Shown one piece after another: positions 27,145 to 36,076 of a stretch of DNA of 64,000 nucleotides (position 1 is the stretch's first letter; every line of letters begins with the position of its first letter). Under the pieces are notes generated by a model. The model was not told where the DNA came from. It was given only the letters and a program-made list of their open reading frames with translations, and made no database searches. The translations under genes were made by a program, and so were the position numbers. Origin of the DNA: Citrobacter amalonaticus Y19 (GTDB lineage Bacteria > Pseudomonadota > Gammaproteobacteria > Enterobacterales > Enterobacteriaceae); contig NZ_CP011132.1 in NCBI RefSeq assembly GCF_000981805.1, positions 4,836,001-4,900,000 on the forward strand, given 5' to 3'.

Positions 27145-27660
27145 TTCGGTATTACCCTCAGTGGTCAGATGGGTGCTCATCAGGGAGGCGGCGGCGAGTA
27201 ACACTTCCTCCATCCCGTCAAGAGCCGGAGTATTGGTCAGGGCGGCATTAAGGATCTCCAGCACCTGACCGGTTTTGTCATAGGAAAAAACGGGGGAAAT
27301 AAAACGATACTCTCCGGCCTCCACCATCGCGGCAGCGGTGGCTGTCCATTCCACGTCGACGGCAAAGAGACCTTCGCCATCACGCCACTCCAGCTTTTTG
27401 AAAAATGCGGAAGCCGGTGCAGGCTGACCATTTTTGGCCGCGCGAAGCGTCTGGTGCTCGTAGTCCAGAACATACGGGGTGTCACGCGCGTCAGCTGCAG
27501 CAATCAGACGCTCAGCTATCTCCCGCGTCATGAGCCACGTCGCGCATTCGGTCGGTCTACCGTCACGGGCACGGAACTCTCCAGCCGGAAACAGCTGGAT
27601 GACGCCTGGCGTGGCGGTATTGATTTCCTGGGTGAGTGAAGCAATGAGTGTCTTTTTCAT
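26563..27660 (-). CDS. head protease/scaffold I, Mu gp32-like
   Basis: 365 residues. N-terminal half is the Mu I-type prohead protease (LDYEHQTLRAAKNGQPAPAS, then GEYRFISPVF); the C-terminal half is a coiled, Ala/Gln-rich scaffold. First gene behind late-promoter dyad 2. The protein gives the protease and, by an internal start, the scaffold. Confidence 0.92.
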   Translation of the reverse strand: MKKTLIASLTQEINTATPGVIQLFPAGEFRARDGRPTECATWLMTREIAERLIAAADARDTPYVLDYEHQTLRAAKNGQPAPASAFFKKLEWRDGEGLFAVDVEWTATAAAMVEAGEYRFISPVFSYDKTGQVLEILNAALTNTPALDGMEEVLLAAASLMSTHLTTEGNTEMDELLERLRWMLNLPITATQEDIIAELNKLIDQLSEGKGTAAASVSLLDILNQNTQTIATLTAQVATPDPAKFVSVETMNAAVQQAAERASAPNTAALATQEANALITVALSDGRLLPAQQAWAESLASSNPASLKAFIEKAPKIAALTTSQTLGLPPAGLPPRQNETDDDAIDPAICSMFGNDPDEVAKYTK

Positions 27661-27882
27661 GGTGCCGACGATACGGCACCCGTGAGGTGTGGATCAGATG
27701 AAGGGGTTCAGTGGATTTGCCACCTGGCCGGATGATAATGAAGGGAATTAATGAGAGTAGCGGCGCATCAGACGCCAGGGCTTTTTAAACCGCTTTTAAA
27801 AACGCGTAAACACGGTTGAGGCGAATCACTCTACCACAATCGTATTGAACGCGTCAGGGAGGCTTACAGCGCGAATCTGCCC
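27661..27882. other. noncoding gap between G-like and I-like genes
   Basis: 222 bases without a credible gene. It holds the second late-promoter dyad near its low-coordinate end and T-rich sequence that could end the upstream transcript. Nothing else is seen. Confidence 0.7.
27693..27714 (-). promoter_or_regulatory. late promoter activator site 2
   Basis: Minus strand CCACTGAACCCCTTCATC with dyad TGAA-CCCC-TTCA at 27699-27710; -10-like TATCGT follows after 25 bases. It lies 38 bases before the ATG of the protease/scaffold gene, as the I promoter does in Mu. Confidence 0.7.
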
Positions 27883-28425
27883 TCAGTCAAAAATCAGTTT
27901 AAGATACTGCTCAGCGGTATTCTCCATGCGCTCCACATCGTCCTCGGTCAGATGCAGAAACGGACGGGCGGGCATCTTAATTTTATATGCCCCGATGGTG
28001 TTCCACTGCTCGAAGTTAGCCCGTGATTTTTTTGCAAAGCGATTGTTCAGCGAACCATCTTTGTTCTGTCGGTAATACGCTTTCTGGCTGCGGGCGGCAA
28101 TACTGATTTCGCCACCCTCCTGGTGGATAGGGGCATATTTAACATTGGTGCCGACCGTTGCCTCATCATTGGTGCTGTACTGCGTGATGCTGGCGGCCAG
28201 CCGCCCCGACTTCTGCAGAATTTTACCGCCATGCCGCTTGCGGGCATAGGCAGGGCTCCATCCCATCCACGCAGGCCGCCCCTGCTGCGCAAAGTTTTCC
28301 TCGACCGCATCACCCATGGCGGCGGCCATCTCGCGCATCAGCGGTTCGCGGTGCTCCAGCTTTTTAATCAGATCGCCGAGCGACCGCTCAAAGTCACCGA
28401 TATCGTACTGAATGGCATAACTCAT
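27883..28425 (-). CDS. virion morphogenesis protein G, Mu gp31-like
   Basis: 180 residues, phage virion morphogenesis/tail completion family (PF05069). ENFAQQGRPAWMGWSPAYAR, GKILQKSGRLAASI and the C-terminal PARPFLHLTEDD are conserved features. Overlaps the F-like gene by four bases. Confidence 0.93.
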   Translation of the reverse strand: MSYAIQYDIGDFERSLGDLIKKLEHREPLMREMAAAMGDAVEENFAQQGRPAWMGWSPAYARKRHGGKILQKSGRLAASITQYSTNDEATVGTNVKYAPIHQEGGEISIAARSQKAYYRQNKDGSLNNRFAKKSRANFEQWNTIGAYKIKMPARPFLHLTEDDVERMENTAEQYLKLIFD

Positions 28426-29681
28426 GGCATCTGCTCCAGCAGCTGCGTCGCGCGGTCTGACAAAATATCGTCCGCTTTGACCGTGGCACCACCATTAACC
28501 AGCGACAACCGCCACCCATCAACGGCAGGAATTCCCCGTACCGCACGGGTGGCATTCTGCCCGGCCAGCAGCCACACCAGTGACTCATCATCCAGCCAGA
28601 CACCGGCAGGCTGACGCAACAGTGACGGAAGCTCTGACCACATCGGCCCCGGAGACTGCCGCACATCCTCTTCATGAATACTGAGCGTCACAGGATGACT
28701 GACGCCATGCTCTTCAAGGCGGTTCAGTAATGCAGGCGGAACGCCGCCGACGCGTTTCAGGTCGCCACGGGAATTCTCCCGCACGCTGACCGCATCCACC
28801 CAGCGGCGAACGTCATCGCTGACGGCATCAAGAACCGCCGGTTCAGACAATGTTTCCTGAATAGCCTGTGCGGCAATACGTGGCGTGGTCGTGGCGGATT
28901 TGTCCATCAGACGCTGACCGAGGGAGGACAACCAGCCCTGGCCGGGGTTGTGGCCGAAGCCCGCATCGGGCGTGTAAAGCTCACCGTTAAAGCGAAGCGC
29001 CTGCACTTCGCGGGTATCGTTCGGCCCCCATGCCTGCTGTACGGTGACAATATCCTGCGACCAGGATTTCACCTCTATACCCAGCCTGTCGGCATCGGCC
29101 TGTGTCCGGGCACGTATGCGGCAGCGGCAGTGATAACCATCCGGCGGATACATAAACTGCCAGACCGGATCATCATAGCGGGCAGTAAAACCATTGAGCG
29201 CGGCGTGACGTGGACGTGTGCGCATGTCCATCACGGCCACGCGCTCCCAGATGGGGCGGAATTCCGCATTCGCCATCTGTTCGGCGTACCGGCCTGCACC
29301 GTAAGCAGCCTGCATGTTGGTTTCGAAGATGGTACGCAGGCGGCGGGGTGTCAGTTGTTTACCCTCCAGCACGCCATCCTCATCCGCCACCAGTTTAGCG
29401 CGGTCGGCCAGCCACCCCTTACGGGCCAGCACCGGCGTAAGCTGGCGTTCAAAATCCCGCAGTGTGCCGCCGTTGCTGATGTGGTCTCGCATCGCCTGAT
29501 GCACATCTTCCAGCACATCCTGTTTGAGCACGCCTGCCACCGTGAACGCCGTTGCATGAGCGCGCGCTTCCACATCGTGCCAGTTAAAGCCGGTGGTGTA
29601 GCCCTTTGACTCGAAATAGGCAATCGCCTCTTCCGGCTTAAGACCGATGGCATAGCCCAGATCAACATCAGCTGTCGGCAT
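28422..29681 (-). CDS. minor head protein F, Mu gp30-like
   Basis: 419 residues from the MPTADVDLGYAIG start at 29681 (an in-frame start nine codons upstream is possible but lies deeper in portal). SPP1 gp7/Mu F head morphogenesis domain with PPDGYHCRCRIRA near residue 180, the conserved cysteine-containing motif. Needed for capsid assembly and DNA protection. Confidence 0.93.
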   Translation of the reverse strand: MPTADVDLGYAIGLKPEEAIAYFESKGYTTGFNWHDVEARAHATAFTVAGVLKQDVLEDVHQAMRDHISNGGTLRDFERQLTPVLARKGWLADRAKLVADEDGVLEGKQLTPRRLRTIFETNMQAAYGAGRYAEQMANAEFRPIWERVAVMDMRTRPRHAALNGFTARYDDPVWQFMYPPDGYHCRCRIRARTQADADRLGIEVKSWSQDIVTVQQAWGPNDTREVQALRFNGELYTPDAGFGHNPGQGWLSSLGQRLMDKSATTTPRIAAQAIQETLSEPAVLDAVSDDVRRWVDAVSVRENSRGDLKRVGGVPPALLNRLEEHGVSHPVTLSIHEEDVRQSPGPMWSELPSLLRQPAGVWLDDESLVWLLAGQNATRAVRGIPAVDGWRLSLVNGGATVKADDILSDRATQLLEQMP

Positions 29682-31245
29682 TGAGTCGTCCCCATACCTC
29701 GCTGACAAACAGCGCCTGGCTAATCAGTTGCTGCAGGTGCGCGTCATCAAGCTGCGGGTAGCTGGCGGCGATAATATCCAGCGCCTCATCCGGGGTCTGT
29801 CCCTGCTGCAGCGCAGCCACCAGAGGCGCAATCAGCTTCTCCATCGCCTGGCTGATAGCGGCTCCGGGACTGCTGGCATTATCCAGTGCATCCTGTGCCG
29901 GGTCAGTGATTTCACCCGTGGTGCTGAGTGCCGTGAAATGCCGGAATACCGGCGCATGACTCAGCGCCACAGGTGCCATCGGGGAAGATGGTGCTGTCGG
30001 GGTCAGTACTTCCTCGTTATCTTTCGGCTCCGGAATGCCCACTTTCTTGCGTACCCAGGACACAGGAATGCTGTTCATCCCGGCCTGAACCAGGGTGGAG
30101 ACACCGGTTGCAAAGGTCTCAATGCTCTCCAGTTCACGGGTATCGAACACCAGACGAGGCTGGCGGCGCGTGCTGACGTCATAGCCATTGATGGCGAGCA
30201 ACATCCGGATCACGCCCCGGTAAAAGCCTTCAATCTGTTTCGCATCGGCGGTCAGCAGGTCATGGCGCACCTCGTTATGTACGTTACCCAGCGCGTTGGT
30301 TGATGTTTTACCATCCGCCTGCGTGGTCAGCGTCCCCCCCAGAATGACTTTGGATACCGTGCGTTCCGCCCAGTTAATCATCGCCATAAACGGATCAGAC
30401 TGTCCCTTCGCGGCTTCCTTGAATTCAATTCTGGTGCCTTCCGGAATAATGCCCGAAGCGTTATGGCCGATACTGACCAGCGCCTGCATCAGCCTGTCCT
30501 GCTCATCCTGTGAGGCACCCGACATATACGTACCGATTCGGGGAGGGAGACCGTAAATCTCCAGAAACTCCGCCATATCGCGGACACTGTAGTTTTTAAA
30601 GAGATACGGCCAGACCAGTACGCGATAGAGACCGGACTGCGCGATGTATCCCGATTTGGCGTTGTGGGTATGTACCAGCCAGCCGAACGGCCACAGTTCT
30701 TCCCCGTCCACGGAACCGGTGTTAAGGCGGATTTCATCCCCCGCTGCGGGTGTGGTACGGAACCAGCGATGCGGGCGCAGTTTGATTCTGGTGGGCAGCC
30801 AGACGTTGCCGTCACGTTCCCACTTCTCAATCTCCTGCGCTGCAAAACCATGTCCGATGGCCTCGGCAGCGTTCAGGGTAACGTCTTCCATCTCCGGCAG
30901 GTCAGCGAACCAGCTGCCCACCATGGCGGTCAGCTCTTTTTCTTCAGCAGTGGCGTTCGGTGGTGGCTCAATACTCCAGTCCAGCGTCAGCAGCGCGTTT
31001 TTTCGCTTGGCCATCTCGGAGAAAATGTGGCCGTCACGCTCTACCATATCTTCAAAAAGGTCAGCCTGTGCCGACAGGTCGCCCTGTTCGGCGGCTTCCA
31101 GAAGACGCGGCAGGCGTGCCAGCGTCATTCCGCGTGAGGGATGTGTCGGCCAGTCCCTTTGCAGTTCGAAGGTACGGGATGACTGAGGGGCTTTGAGCAC
31201 CTCTTTATTTAGCGGGCGACCAAACTGATCGACTATCTGAACCAT
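29668..31245 (-). CDS. portal protein, Mu gp29-like (DUF935)
   Basis: 525 residues. DUF935 portal family: MVQIVDQFGRPLNKEVLKAP start, the LDWSIEPPPNATAEEKEL segment, the WPYLFKNYSVRDMAEFLEIY segment and GLPPRIGTY. Forms the dodecameric DNA entry channel. Follows terminase with a three-base gap. Confidence 0.95.
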   Translation of the reverse strand: MVQIVDQFGRPLNKEVLKAPQSSRTFELQRDWPTHPSRGMTLARLPRLLEAAEQGDLSAQADLFEDMVERDGHIFSEMAKRKNALLTLDWSIEPPPNATAEEKELTAMVGSWFADLPEMEDVTLNAAEAIGHGFAAQEIEKWERDGNVWLPTRIKLRPHRWFRTTPAAGDEIRLNTGSVDGEELWPFGWLVHTHNAKSGYIAQSGLYRVLVWPYLFKNYSVRDMAEFLEIYGLPPRIGTYMSGASQDEQDRLMQALVSIGHNASGIIPEGTRIEFKEAAKGQSDPFMAMINWAERTVSKVILGGTLTTQADGKTSTNALGNVHNEVRHDLLTADAKQIEGFYRGVIRMLLAINGYDVSTRRQPRLVFDTRELESIETFATGVSTLVQAGMNSIPVSWVRKKVGIPEPKDNEEVLTPTAPSSPMAPVALSHAPVFRHFTALSTTGEITDPAQDALDNASSPGAAISQAMEKLIAPLVAALQQGQTPDEALDIIAASYPQLDDAHLQQLISQALFVSEVWGRLNADS

Positions 31246-31248
31246 TCT

Positions 31249-32904
31249 TTACCATCCTCCGGATGAGCCGAACCTGTCACCGCGATGACCGTGGCGCGGG
31301 ACAGCTTTAAAATCAAAATGACCAGCCCCTGATACGGCCAGCGCCCACAACATATGCAGGGCATCAGGCCCGTCATCATGGTCAGCTTTGGGAAAGTGCC
31401 GGAGCTGGTCAATAAGGGTGGTCTGCGAGGCATGCAGACGAATAAGGCCATTCGCCATATGCGGTTGCAGGGATTCGATGCGCAGAATTTTGTCCGTACC
31501 GGGTATGACGGCACGGGCCGGAACCGGAATACCAAGCGCGGCGGAGCGCTTCACCAGTTCGGTGCGCAGGAACTCCTGGAACTGAACGGACTCCACCGCC
31601 CAGACCAGGCACCCGTATTCACGCTGCAACTCGATAACGTCAGAGATAATTTTATCCGGCACCCGCTTGCGGATACGGGCTTCCACCACATCGAGAATAC
31701 CGGTGAAGCGGTTGAAGCCTCCGACCAGCAGGGCGGAAGGATCGCGACGGTTGTTACCGAGCTTACCCAGACTAGGGTCACACGCACCATAAAAACGCCA
31801 CTCGGCCAGACGATTCACCCAGAAGGTGATGCACCCGTTAAACGGCGCATCTTCACCGCTGACCGGGTCATTCTGGTATTCCGCATCAAAGGTGCTGTGG
31901 CCGTCACGGGCACGAATGAGCATCAGCGCATACAACGGGCGGGCGGCCCATGACACCACCGCACCTTCGTCCATTTCAGCCTGATGCTCGCGATAGTACG
32001 CCAGCGCCAGCATCTCACCGTCTTCGTCGTTGTTGCGTAATATCTCTTCCCACTTATCCCATAGCTCCATGTTATGCGGCCAGCTGATAAGCGCTTTGAA
32101 ACGGGCCCGCTTCCAAAGCGGGTTTTTCAGCGTGCGGGACAGCACGGAATCGTAGTGGAGGATCGTGCCGATATAGACCACATCGAATTTTGCACCGGCA
32201 CCACCCAGCGGCAGCACGGTTTTTTTCAGCCAGTTATCCAGCTTGTCGCGCTGCTCAGGATTACGTACCAGCTCATCGTTCTCGATATCATCCAGCACGG
32301 CTAGGTCAGGGCGGTACGGGCCATGGCGCAGGCCACGCAGTTTTTTACCGCTGCCCGCCACCTGCACCTTGATATCGTTGCGGGTCAGAATGGTGCCCGC
32401 CTGCCACACACGACCGCCGCCGGTCGCCTCCGGAAAGTCCATCAGCAGGCGCGGGTTAAACTGCAGCTCCGCTTTGATAGCCTCCAGCATGGGATAGGCT
32501 TGGTCAATGGAGTCCATAATGATGACCGGGTAATGCTTGAGAGACAGCACAATGCACCAGATAACAAAGAGCTGGCTCACGATAGTGGATTTGGCTTCGC
32601 CACGCGGAGCGGCAATGGCATCGTTCTGGCCGCCAGTCGCCTGAACAATCTCCGGCAGGCGCTTATAAAGGTATTTATGCAGCTCGCTGCGGGCAGCGTG
32701 GCGGACATAGTGCGGAAAATAATGCTGCACAAAGTATTCAAACCCCGCCACCGGATCTGCAACGAGGGCACGGCGCTCAGCAATCGCAGTGGCAGACGGA
32801 TCAAACCCCACGTCCTCCGCTTCAATGGTGCGACGCAGACTGGCGGAAAGCTCCGCCAGTTCGGCGAGGAAATCTTTGCTGGATAATTTGCTGGTTCTGG
32901 CCAC
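31249..32904 (-). CDS. terminase large subunit, Mu gp28-like
   Basis: 551 residues, packaging ATPase and nuclease. The ATPase region has APRGEAKSTIVSQ (Walker A-like, near 98-110) and the DLAVLDDIEND Walker B segment (near 205). The C-terminal nuclease region has FYGACDPSLG (near 370). Headful packaging from the integrated phage is the Mu mode. Confidence 0.95.
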   Translation of the reverse strand: MARTSKLSSKDFLAELAELSASLRRTIEAEDVGFDPSATAIAERRALVADPVAGFEYFVQHYFPHYVRHAARSELHKYLYKRLPEIVQATGGQNDAIAAPRGEAKSTIVSQLFVIWCIVLSLKHYPVIIMDSIDQAYPMLEAIKAELQFNPRLLMDFPEATGGGRVWQAGTILTRNDIKVQVAGSGKKLRGLRHGPYRPDLAVLDDIENDELVRNPEQRDKLDNWLKKTVLPLGGAGAKFDVVYIGTILHYDSVLSRTLKNPLWKRARFKALISWPHNMELWDKWEEILRNNDEDGEMLALAYYREHQAEMDEGAVVSWAARPLYALMLIRARDGHSTFDAEYQNDPVSGEDAPFNGCITFWVNRLAEWRFYGACDPSLGKLGNNRRDPSALLVGGFNRFTGILDVVEARIRKRVPDKIISDVIELQREYGCLVWAVESVQFQEFLRTELVKRSAALGIPVPARAVIPGTDKILRIESLQPHMANGLIRLHASQTTLIDQLRHFPKADHDDGPDALHMLWALAVSGAGHFDFKAVPRHGHRGDRFGSSGGW

Positions 32905-32908
32905 AGGG

Positions 32909-33268
32909 TTACTCCTGAACTGCCTGTTCTGTAATCTTTTTTTCCTGCTTTGCCGAAAACTCCGCTTTGAGTACCGTTGTCAGACCATAGATTGCCGCGA
33001 GAACCCACCAGCCTGACCAGGCCGCAAACACCACCATCGCGATATCAGTCAGCAGATCGTAAGCGCGGCGAAATAAGGTGCGATGGACATAATCCTGAGC
33101 GGCCTTTTCCACGGCAGACGGAATAAGAAAGCCGATGAGGTTCACCACACCAAAAAACCAGAGTGCGAAGCAGGCAATGTTAATCAGTCGCTCTTCACCG
33201 AGGTACACACCGAAGAACAGTGAGAGAAGAACAATCGCATCGAGCAGAAGACTAATCAGGAATTTCAT
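32909..33268 (-). CDS. membrane protein, unknown function
   Basis: 119 residues with three to four hydrophobic helices (about 3-22, 31-50, 78-100). Not recognised. Lies between terminase genes, overlaps the upstream gene by four bases. An accessory membrane protein in the lysis-packaging block; lysis or exclusion roles are possible but not shown. Confidence 0.7.
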   Translation of the reverse strand: MKFLISLLLDAIVLLSLFFGVYLGEERLINIACFALWFFGVVNLIGFLIPSAVEKAAQDYVHRTLFRRAYDLLTDIAMVVFAAWSGWWVLAAIYGLTTVLKAEFSAKQEKKITEQAVQE

Positions 33269-33498
33269 TGGGCGTTTTCTCCCTGTGTGTTAATGCCGCT
33301 TAAAGCGTCGTTAACAGCCTGTTCAAACCTGTCTTTTGCGCGCCACCGGTTGTTACGCATGGAAAATTCGAGATTTTCGACCCGGCCATCAACAAGATGG
33401 ACTCTTACTTCATCGCGAAACTCAGGGGCTTCCACACATGCTACCTGGCTTGCCATCACGCTTACGCGTGAGTTAACGCGGATCAATCTGTCAGCCAT
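33265..33498 (-). CDS. small hypothetical protein
   Basis: 77 residues from MADRLIRVNSRVS at 33498. It has a beta-rich N-terminus (EFRDEVRVHLVDGRVENLEF) and a basic C-terminal helix. Not recognised. Overlaps the DUF1804 gene by eight bases. Confidence 0.65.
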   Translation of the reverse strand: MADRLIRVNSRVSVMASQVACVEAPEFRDEVRVHLVDGRVENLEFSMRNNRWRAKDRFEQAVNDALSGINTQGENAQ

Positions 33499-33991
33499 AA
33501 TTTTTCTCCATCTCTTTACCAAAGGGTTCAAGGATTTCAACGAACGCCCCAAGGTGCTTCGGATAATGCTCAGCCACAAAGGCACTCAGCTTCTGAATCA
33601 CATCCAGCGCCACGGCCAGTTGACTGACTTCCGGCAGAATTTTCTTGTTCGCGGCCACCGCCTTGTTAAAGGCATCCGCCAGGCTTGCCAGCAGCTCCAC
33701 GCGTTTATCGGCAGGTAACTGTGAGTCGGTGGTCAGCAGTTCCAGCGTTGCCTGATACTGCGTCATCAGACCCGTCAGGATAGCCCGGCCAATATCTTCA
33801 AGGCCGTTGCCCGCCATGAGGTGAGCGGCCCGCAGTTTGTCCCAGTCATCGCCTGCGTCCTGGGCTTCCTTTTTCCAGCGCCGCGCGGTGGCAAAAGCCA
33901 CGCCAGCCTGTGCGGAAGCAATCTCCAGCGACATCTGGCCGAAGATGTAAGATCGTCGCAGCCTTTCCCGTGTTTCCTGCGGATGCGCCAT
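33491..33991 (-). CDS. terminase small subunit-like, Mu gp27 (DUF1804)
   Basis: 166 residues from MAHPQETRERLRRSY at 33991. The N-terminal helix-turn-helix (SLEIASAQAGVAFATARRWKKEAQ) is typical of DUF1804, which precedes the large terminase in Mu-like phages and is thought to recognise DNA for packaging. Confidence 0.9.
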   Translation of the reverse strand: MAHPQETRERLRRSYIFGQMSLEIASAQAGVAFATARRWKKEAQDAGDDWDKLRAAHLMAGNGLEDIGRAILTGLMTQYQATLELLTTDSQLPADKRVELLASLADAFNKAVAANKKILPEVSQLAVALDVIQKLSAFVAEHYPKHLGAFVEILEPFGKEMEKNYG

Positions 33992-33992
33992 A

Positions 33993-34277
33993 TCAGAGCT
34001 CCAGTTTTGCGCGAATAAGCAGGATCGCGACGGCAATCAACCCACCGGCAAGCCCGCCTGTCATTGCTCCGGCAGTGGCTCCACGCCGGGCCGCATCGTC
34101 ACTGATGGTGGTCAGACGCACGTCGATGCGACTGAGCTTGTCATTAATACCGCTGAGAATGTCCGGATTCACCGGAGCCTGCAGCCTGTCGAGCTGTGCT
34201 GAGATGTGGTTCAGTGTGTCCTGCTCGCCCTGGCTAATGGTGATGCGACGGCTGCGGCGCTTTTGTCTGGCTTTCAT
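33993..34277 (-). CDS. small protein with C-terminal membrane helix
   Basis: 94 residues: basic N-terminus (MKARQKRRSRR), central helical segment, and a Gly/Ala-rich membrane helix GLAGGLIAVAILLIRAKLEL near 74-94. Not recognised beyond its regular place between the DUF2730 and DUF1804 genes. Confidence 0.7.
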   Translation of the reverse strand: MKARQKRRSRRITISQGEQDTLNHISAQLDRLQAPVNPDILSGINDKLSRIDVRLTTISDDAARRGATAGAMTGGLAGGLIAVAILLIRAKLEL

Positions 34278-34528
34278 TTGTCCTGTTTCCTGTCCAGTTT
34301 GTTATCGATGCGCTCAATAGCCGCGCGAAGTTCCCTCATCTGATCCATAAGGGCGGTGTAATTACTCCGGGCATCCTCACGCCGCTGGTATTCATCCCGG
34401 ATACGATCAACCGCCTTTTCAAGGTCGGCGATATCCTTCTGAAGACGACGTATCCAGATGGTGCCGAACGTCGCAGCCAGCGCCAGCGCTATCTGAAATG
34501 CCATATCAAGCGTCATGATGGTCTTCAC
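34274..34528 (-). CDS. DUF2730 protein, Mu gp25-like
   Basis: 84 residues: N-terminal membrane helix (about 8-26), then coiled coil (LQKDIADLEKAVDRIRDEYQ onwards). DUF2730 family, always near the lysis genes of Mu-like phages. Function unknown. Overlaps the spanin gene. Confidence 0.85.
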   Translation of the reverse strand: MKTIMTLDMAFQIALALAATFGTIWIRRLQKDIADLEKAVDRIRDEYQRREDARSNYTALMDQMRELRAAIERIDNKLDRKQDK

Positions 34529-35157
34529 TCCCTGTAATACTCATTAATCGCCTGGAGCCTGTCCTCAAGAAGCTGGCACCACTGGCCGTACTCCGTTGAA
34601 AACGTGATTATTCCGCCAGCGGAGAGTCCGCCACCGGTGCGGCCGGTCGTTCCGGGATAAGCAGCAGCGCTGCCGGAGGTTTCGGACAGGTGCTGACCAG
34701 CGGTGATGCCACCGGTTGCGGGGTAGCCGAGGGCTTCCCGGAAGAGCTGCAGGCCATCAGGGCCAATGCCGGTATAACCAGGGCCATCATTTTTAAGTGC
34801 ATCACTCAGTCTCCTGTTCAGATCGCGGACGGTCTTATCGTGGGCCTTTTGTTTTTCATCCAGTTGCAGGGTCAGCGTATCCGCTTTCTTGTGCCACGCA
34901 TTTTCAGCGGCCCGCGCCGAGCTGAGGTCTGCGGCGTACTGATTTGCTGCACTCAGACGCTCCTGATCCCACTGGCGCTGTTTTTCGTTGAACCCATCGG
35001 TAAGAGTTTGCTTTTCCTGGCTGAAGGCCAGCGCCTGAGTGGCGAGCTCGCTGTGGGTAATGAAGGTGCCGAACCAGACACCGCCGCCCGCCAGCACCAG
35101 GACTACCAGCAGGGATTTCCAGTTATCCTTAAGGATTGTCAGTGCCGTTTCCCACAT
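34525..35157 (-). CDS. i-spanin, Rz-like
   Basis: 210 residues from MWETALTILKDNWKS at 35157. One N-terminal membrane helix (about 14-32) then a long coiled coil, the topology of an inner-membrane spanin subunit. It contains a nested Rz1-like frame. Works after endolysin to fuse inner and outer membranes. Confidence 0.85.
   Translation of the reverse strand: MWETALTILKDNWKSLLVVLVLAGGGVWFGTFITHSELATQALAFSQEKQTLTDGFNEKQRQWDQERLSAANQYAADLSSARAAENAWHKKADTLTLQLDEKQKAHDKTVRDLNRRLSDALKNDGPGYTGIGPDGLQLFREALGYPATGGITAGQHLSETSGSAAAYPGTTGRTGGGLSAGGIITFSTEYGQWCQLLEDRLQAINEYYRE
34608..34805 (-). CDS. o-spanin lipoprotein, Rz1-like, nested
   Basis: 65 residues in a different frame inside the i-spanin gene. 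Signal sequence with lipobox ending LALMAC (Cys19), then a Pro/Ser/Ala-rich body, the hallmark of Rz1 outer-membrane lipoproteins. Fully embedded arrangement, as in lambda. Confidence 0.85.
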   Translation of the reverse strand: MMHLKMMALVIPALALMACSSSGKPSATPQPVASPLVSTCPKPPAALLLIPERPAAPVADSPLAE

Positions 35158-35380
35158 GGGGCACCTCCCTGGCTCGTTTGATGGACATATGCTTTGACGC
35201 CTGGCTCTGGGCAACCCATGCACCGAGATAGGTGAGATAAAGCTCACCAGGCACATCCGGACGGGTGACTGTGAGCCAGATCAGAACGAAGGAACTCACC
35301 AGAAAAGCGCCGATGACAATAGTGTCGGACGTTGAAAGCCGCCCCGACGAGGGATTAGTAATAAGATCGCGAACTCTCAT
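35129..35380 (-). CDS. putative holin-like membrane protein
   Basis: 83 residues with a strong membrane helix (TIVIGAFLVSSFVLIWLTV, about 20-38) and a weaker second hydrophobic segment near 47-60, and a charged C-terminus. Placed between endolysin and spanins, overlapping the endolysin by four bases. Holin role inferred from position; it resembles small DUF2644-type proteins of Mu-like phages. Confidence 0.6.
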   Translation of the reverse strand: MRVRDLITNPSSGRLSTSDTIVIGAFLVSSFVLIWLTVTRPDVPGELYLTYLGAWVAQSQASKHMSIKRAREVPHVGNGTDNP

Positions 35381-36021
35381 AATGCCGCCCTGGCCACTTC
35401 CAGCCGCGCAAGCCTGTCGGCCTGACCTTCAGCGGGGGGATTGATGCGGCGGGTGACAGCCAGAAAATCGCCTTTGTCGGCCAGCTCGTTGCAGCCGTTC
35501 GTCTGCCAGTACCACGCCGCACTCCGGGCAGCATTGACATAATCCAGCAGCAAATCGGGGGTCGCGATGAGATCAAGCCCCAGCGCTTTGCCACAACGGA
35601 AATAGTTGTCGCGGAATGTCACCTGAATCAGCCCACGACCACGATAACGCCAGCCGTCGCCGGAGGCTTCATCGCCGTTACCACCGCGCCCGGCATAAGC
35701 ACGGTTCGCCAGCTTCTCCGGGTTACGGGTGTAAGCACGCGCGAAAGCAACCTCAGCCGGTTCGATGACGCCGTTTTTGTTGGTGTCAAAACCACTGCGG
35801 AAGATTCGCGCCACGCGCTCTGCATCGGTGTAGTAGAGGTTTTCGCTCAGGCGGCTGAAACAAGTGCTCTCATGCCCGGTCTGGGCGATAAAGGCAGCGA
35901 GCCGCGCCGGTGTATTAATCTGGAATTCAGCAGCGGCATTACTAAACGGCTCAAACCAGCGCTGCGCCATAACTGGTGACAGACCAGCGGCCAGCTGAAA
36001 TTGGGGGAGTGTTAAAAGCAT
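35377..36021 (-). CDS. endolysin, GH19 chitinase/lysozyme type
   Basis: 214 residues, glycoside hydrolase family 19 muramidase-like endolysin. Catalytic glutamate in AFIAQTGHESTCF near residue 51; WRYRGRGLIQVTFRDNY near 125-141 is the family core. A sequence DTNKNGVIEPAE (about 79-90) fits the EF-hand calcium loop. No signal peptide. First gene of the lysis transcript behind late-promoter dyad 1; a hairpin abuts its start codon. Confidence 0.92.
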   Translation of the reverse strand: MLLTLPQFQLAAGLSPVMAQRWFEPFSNAAAEFQINTPARLAAFIAQTGHESTCFSRLSENLYYTDAERVARIFRSGFDTNKNGVIEPAEVAFARAYTRNPEKLANRAYAGRGGNGDEASGDGWRYRGRGLIQVTFRDNYFRCGKALGLDLIATPDLLLDYVNAARSAAWYWQTNGCNELADKGDFLAVTRRINPPAEGQADRLARLEVARAAL

Positions 36022-36022
36022 A

Positions 36023-36050
36023 ACGCCATCCGGGTAATAAGGGATGGCGT
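36023..36050 (-). promoter_or_regulatory. hairpin against the endolysin start codon
   Basis: Perfect 9-base inverted repeat ACGCCATCC / GGATGGCGT with a 10-base loop, ending two bases before the ATG on the minus strand. The 3' arm includes the only GGA-like ribosome-site sequence, so the structure could limit endolysin translation. Confidence 0.5.
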
Positions 36051-36076
36051 CAGTATTTCATCGGGTTAGGAGAGGA

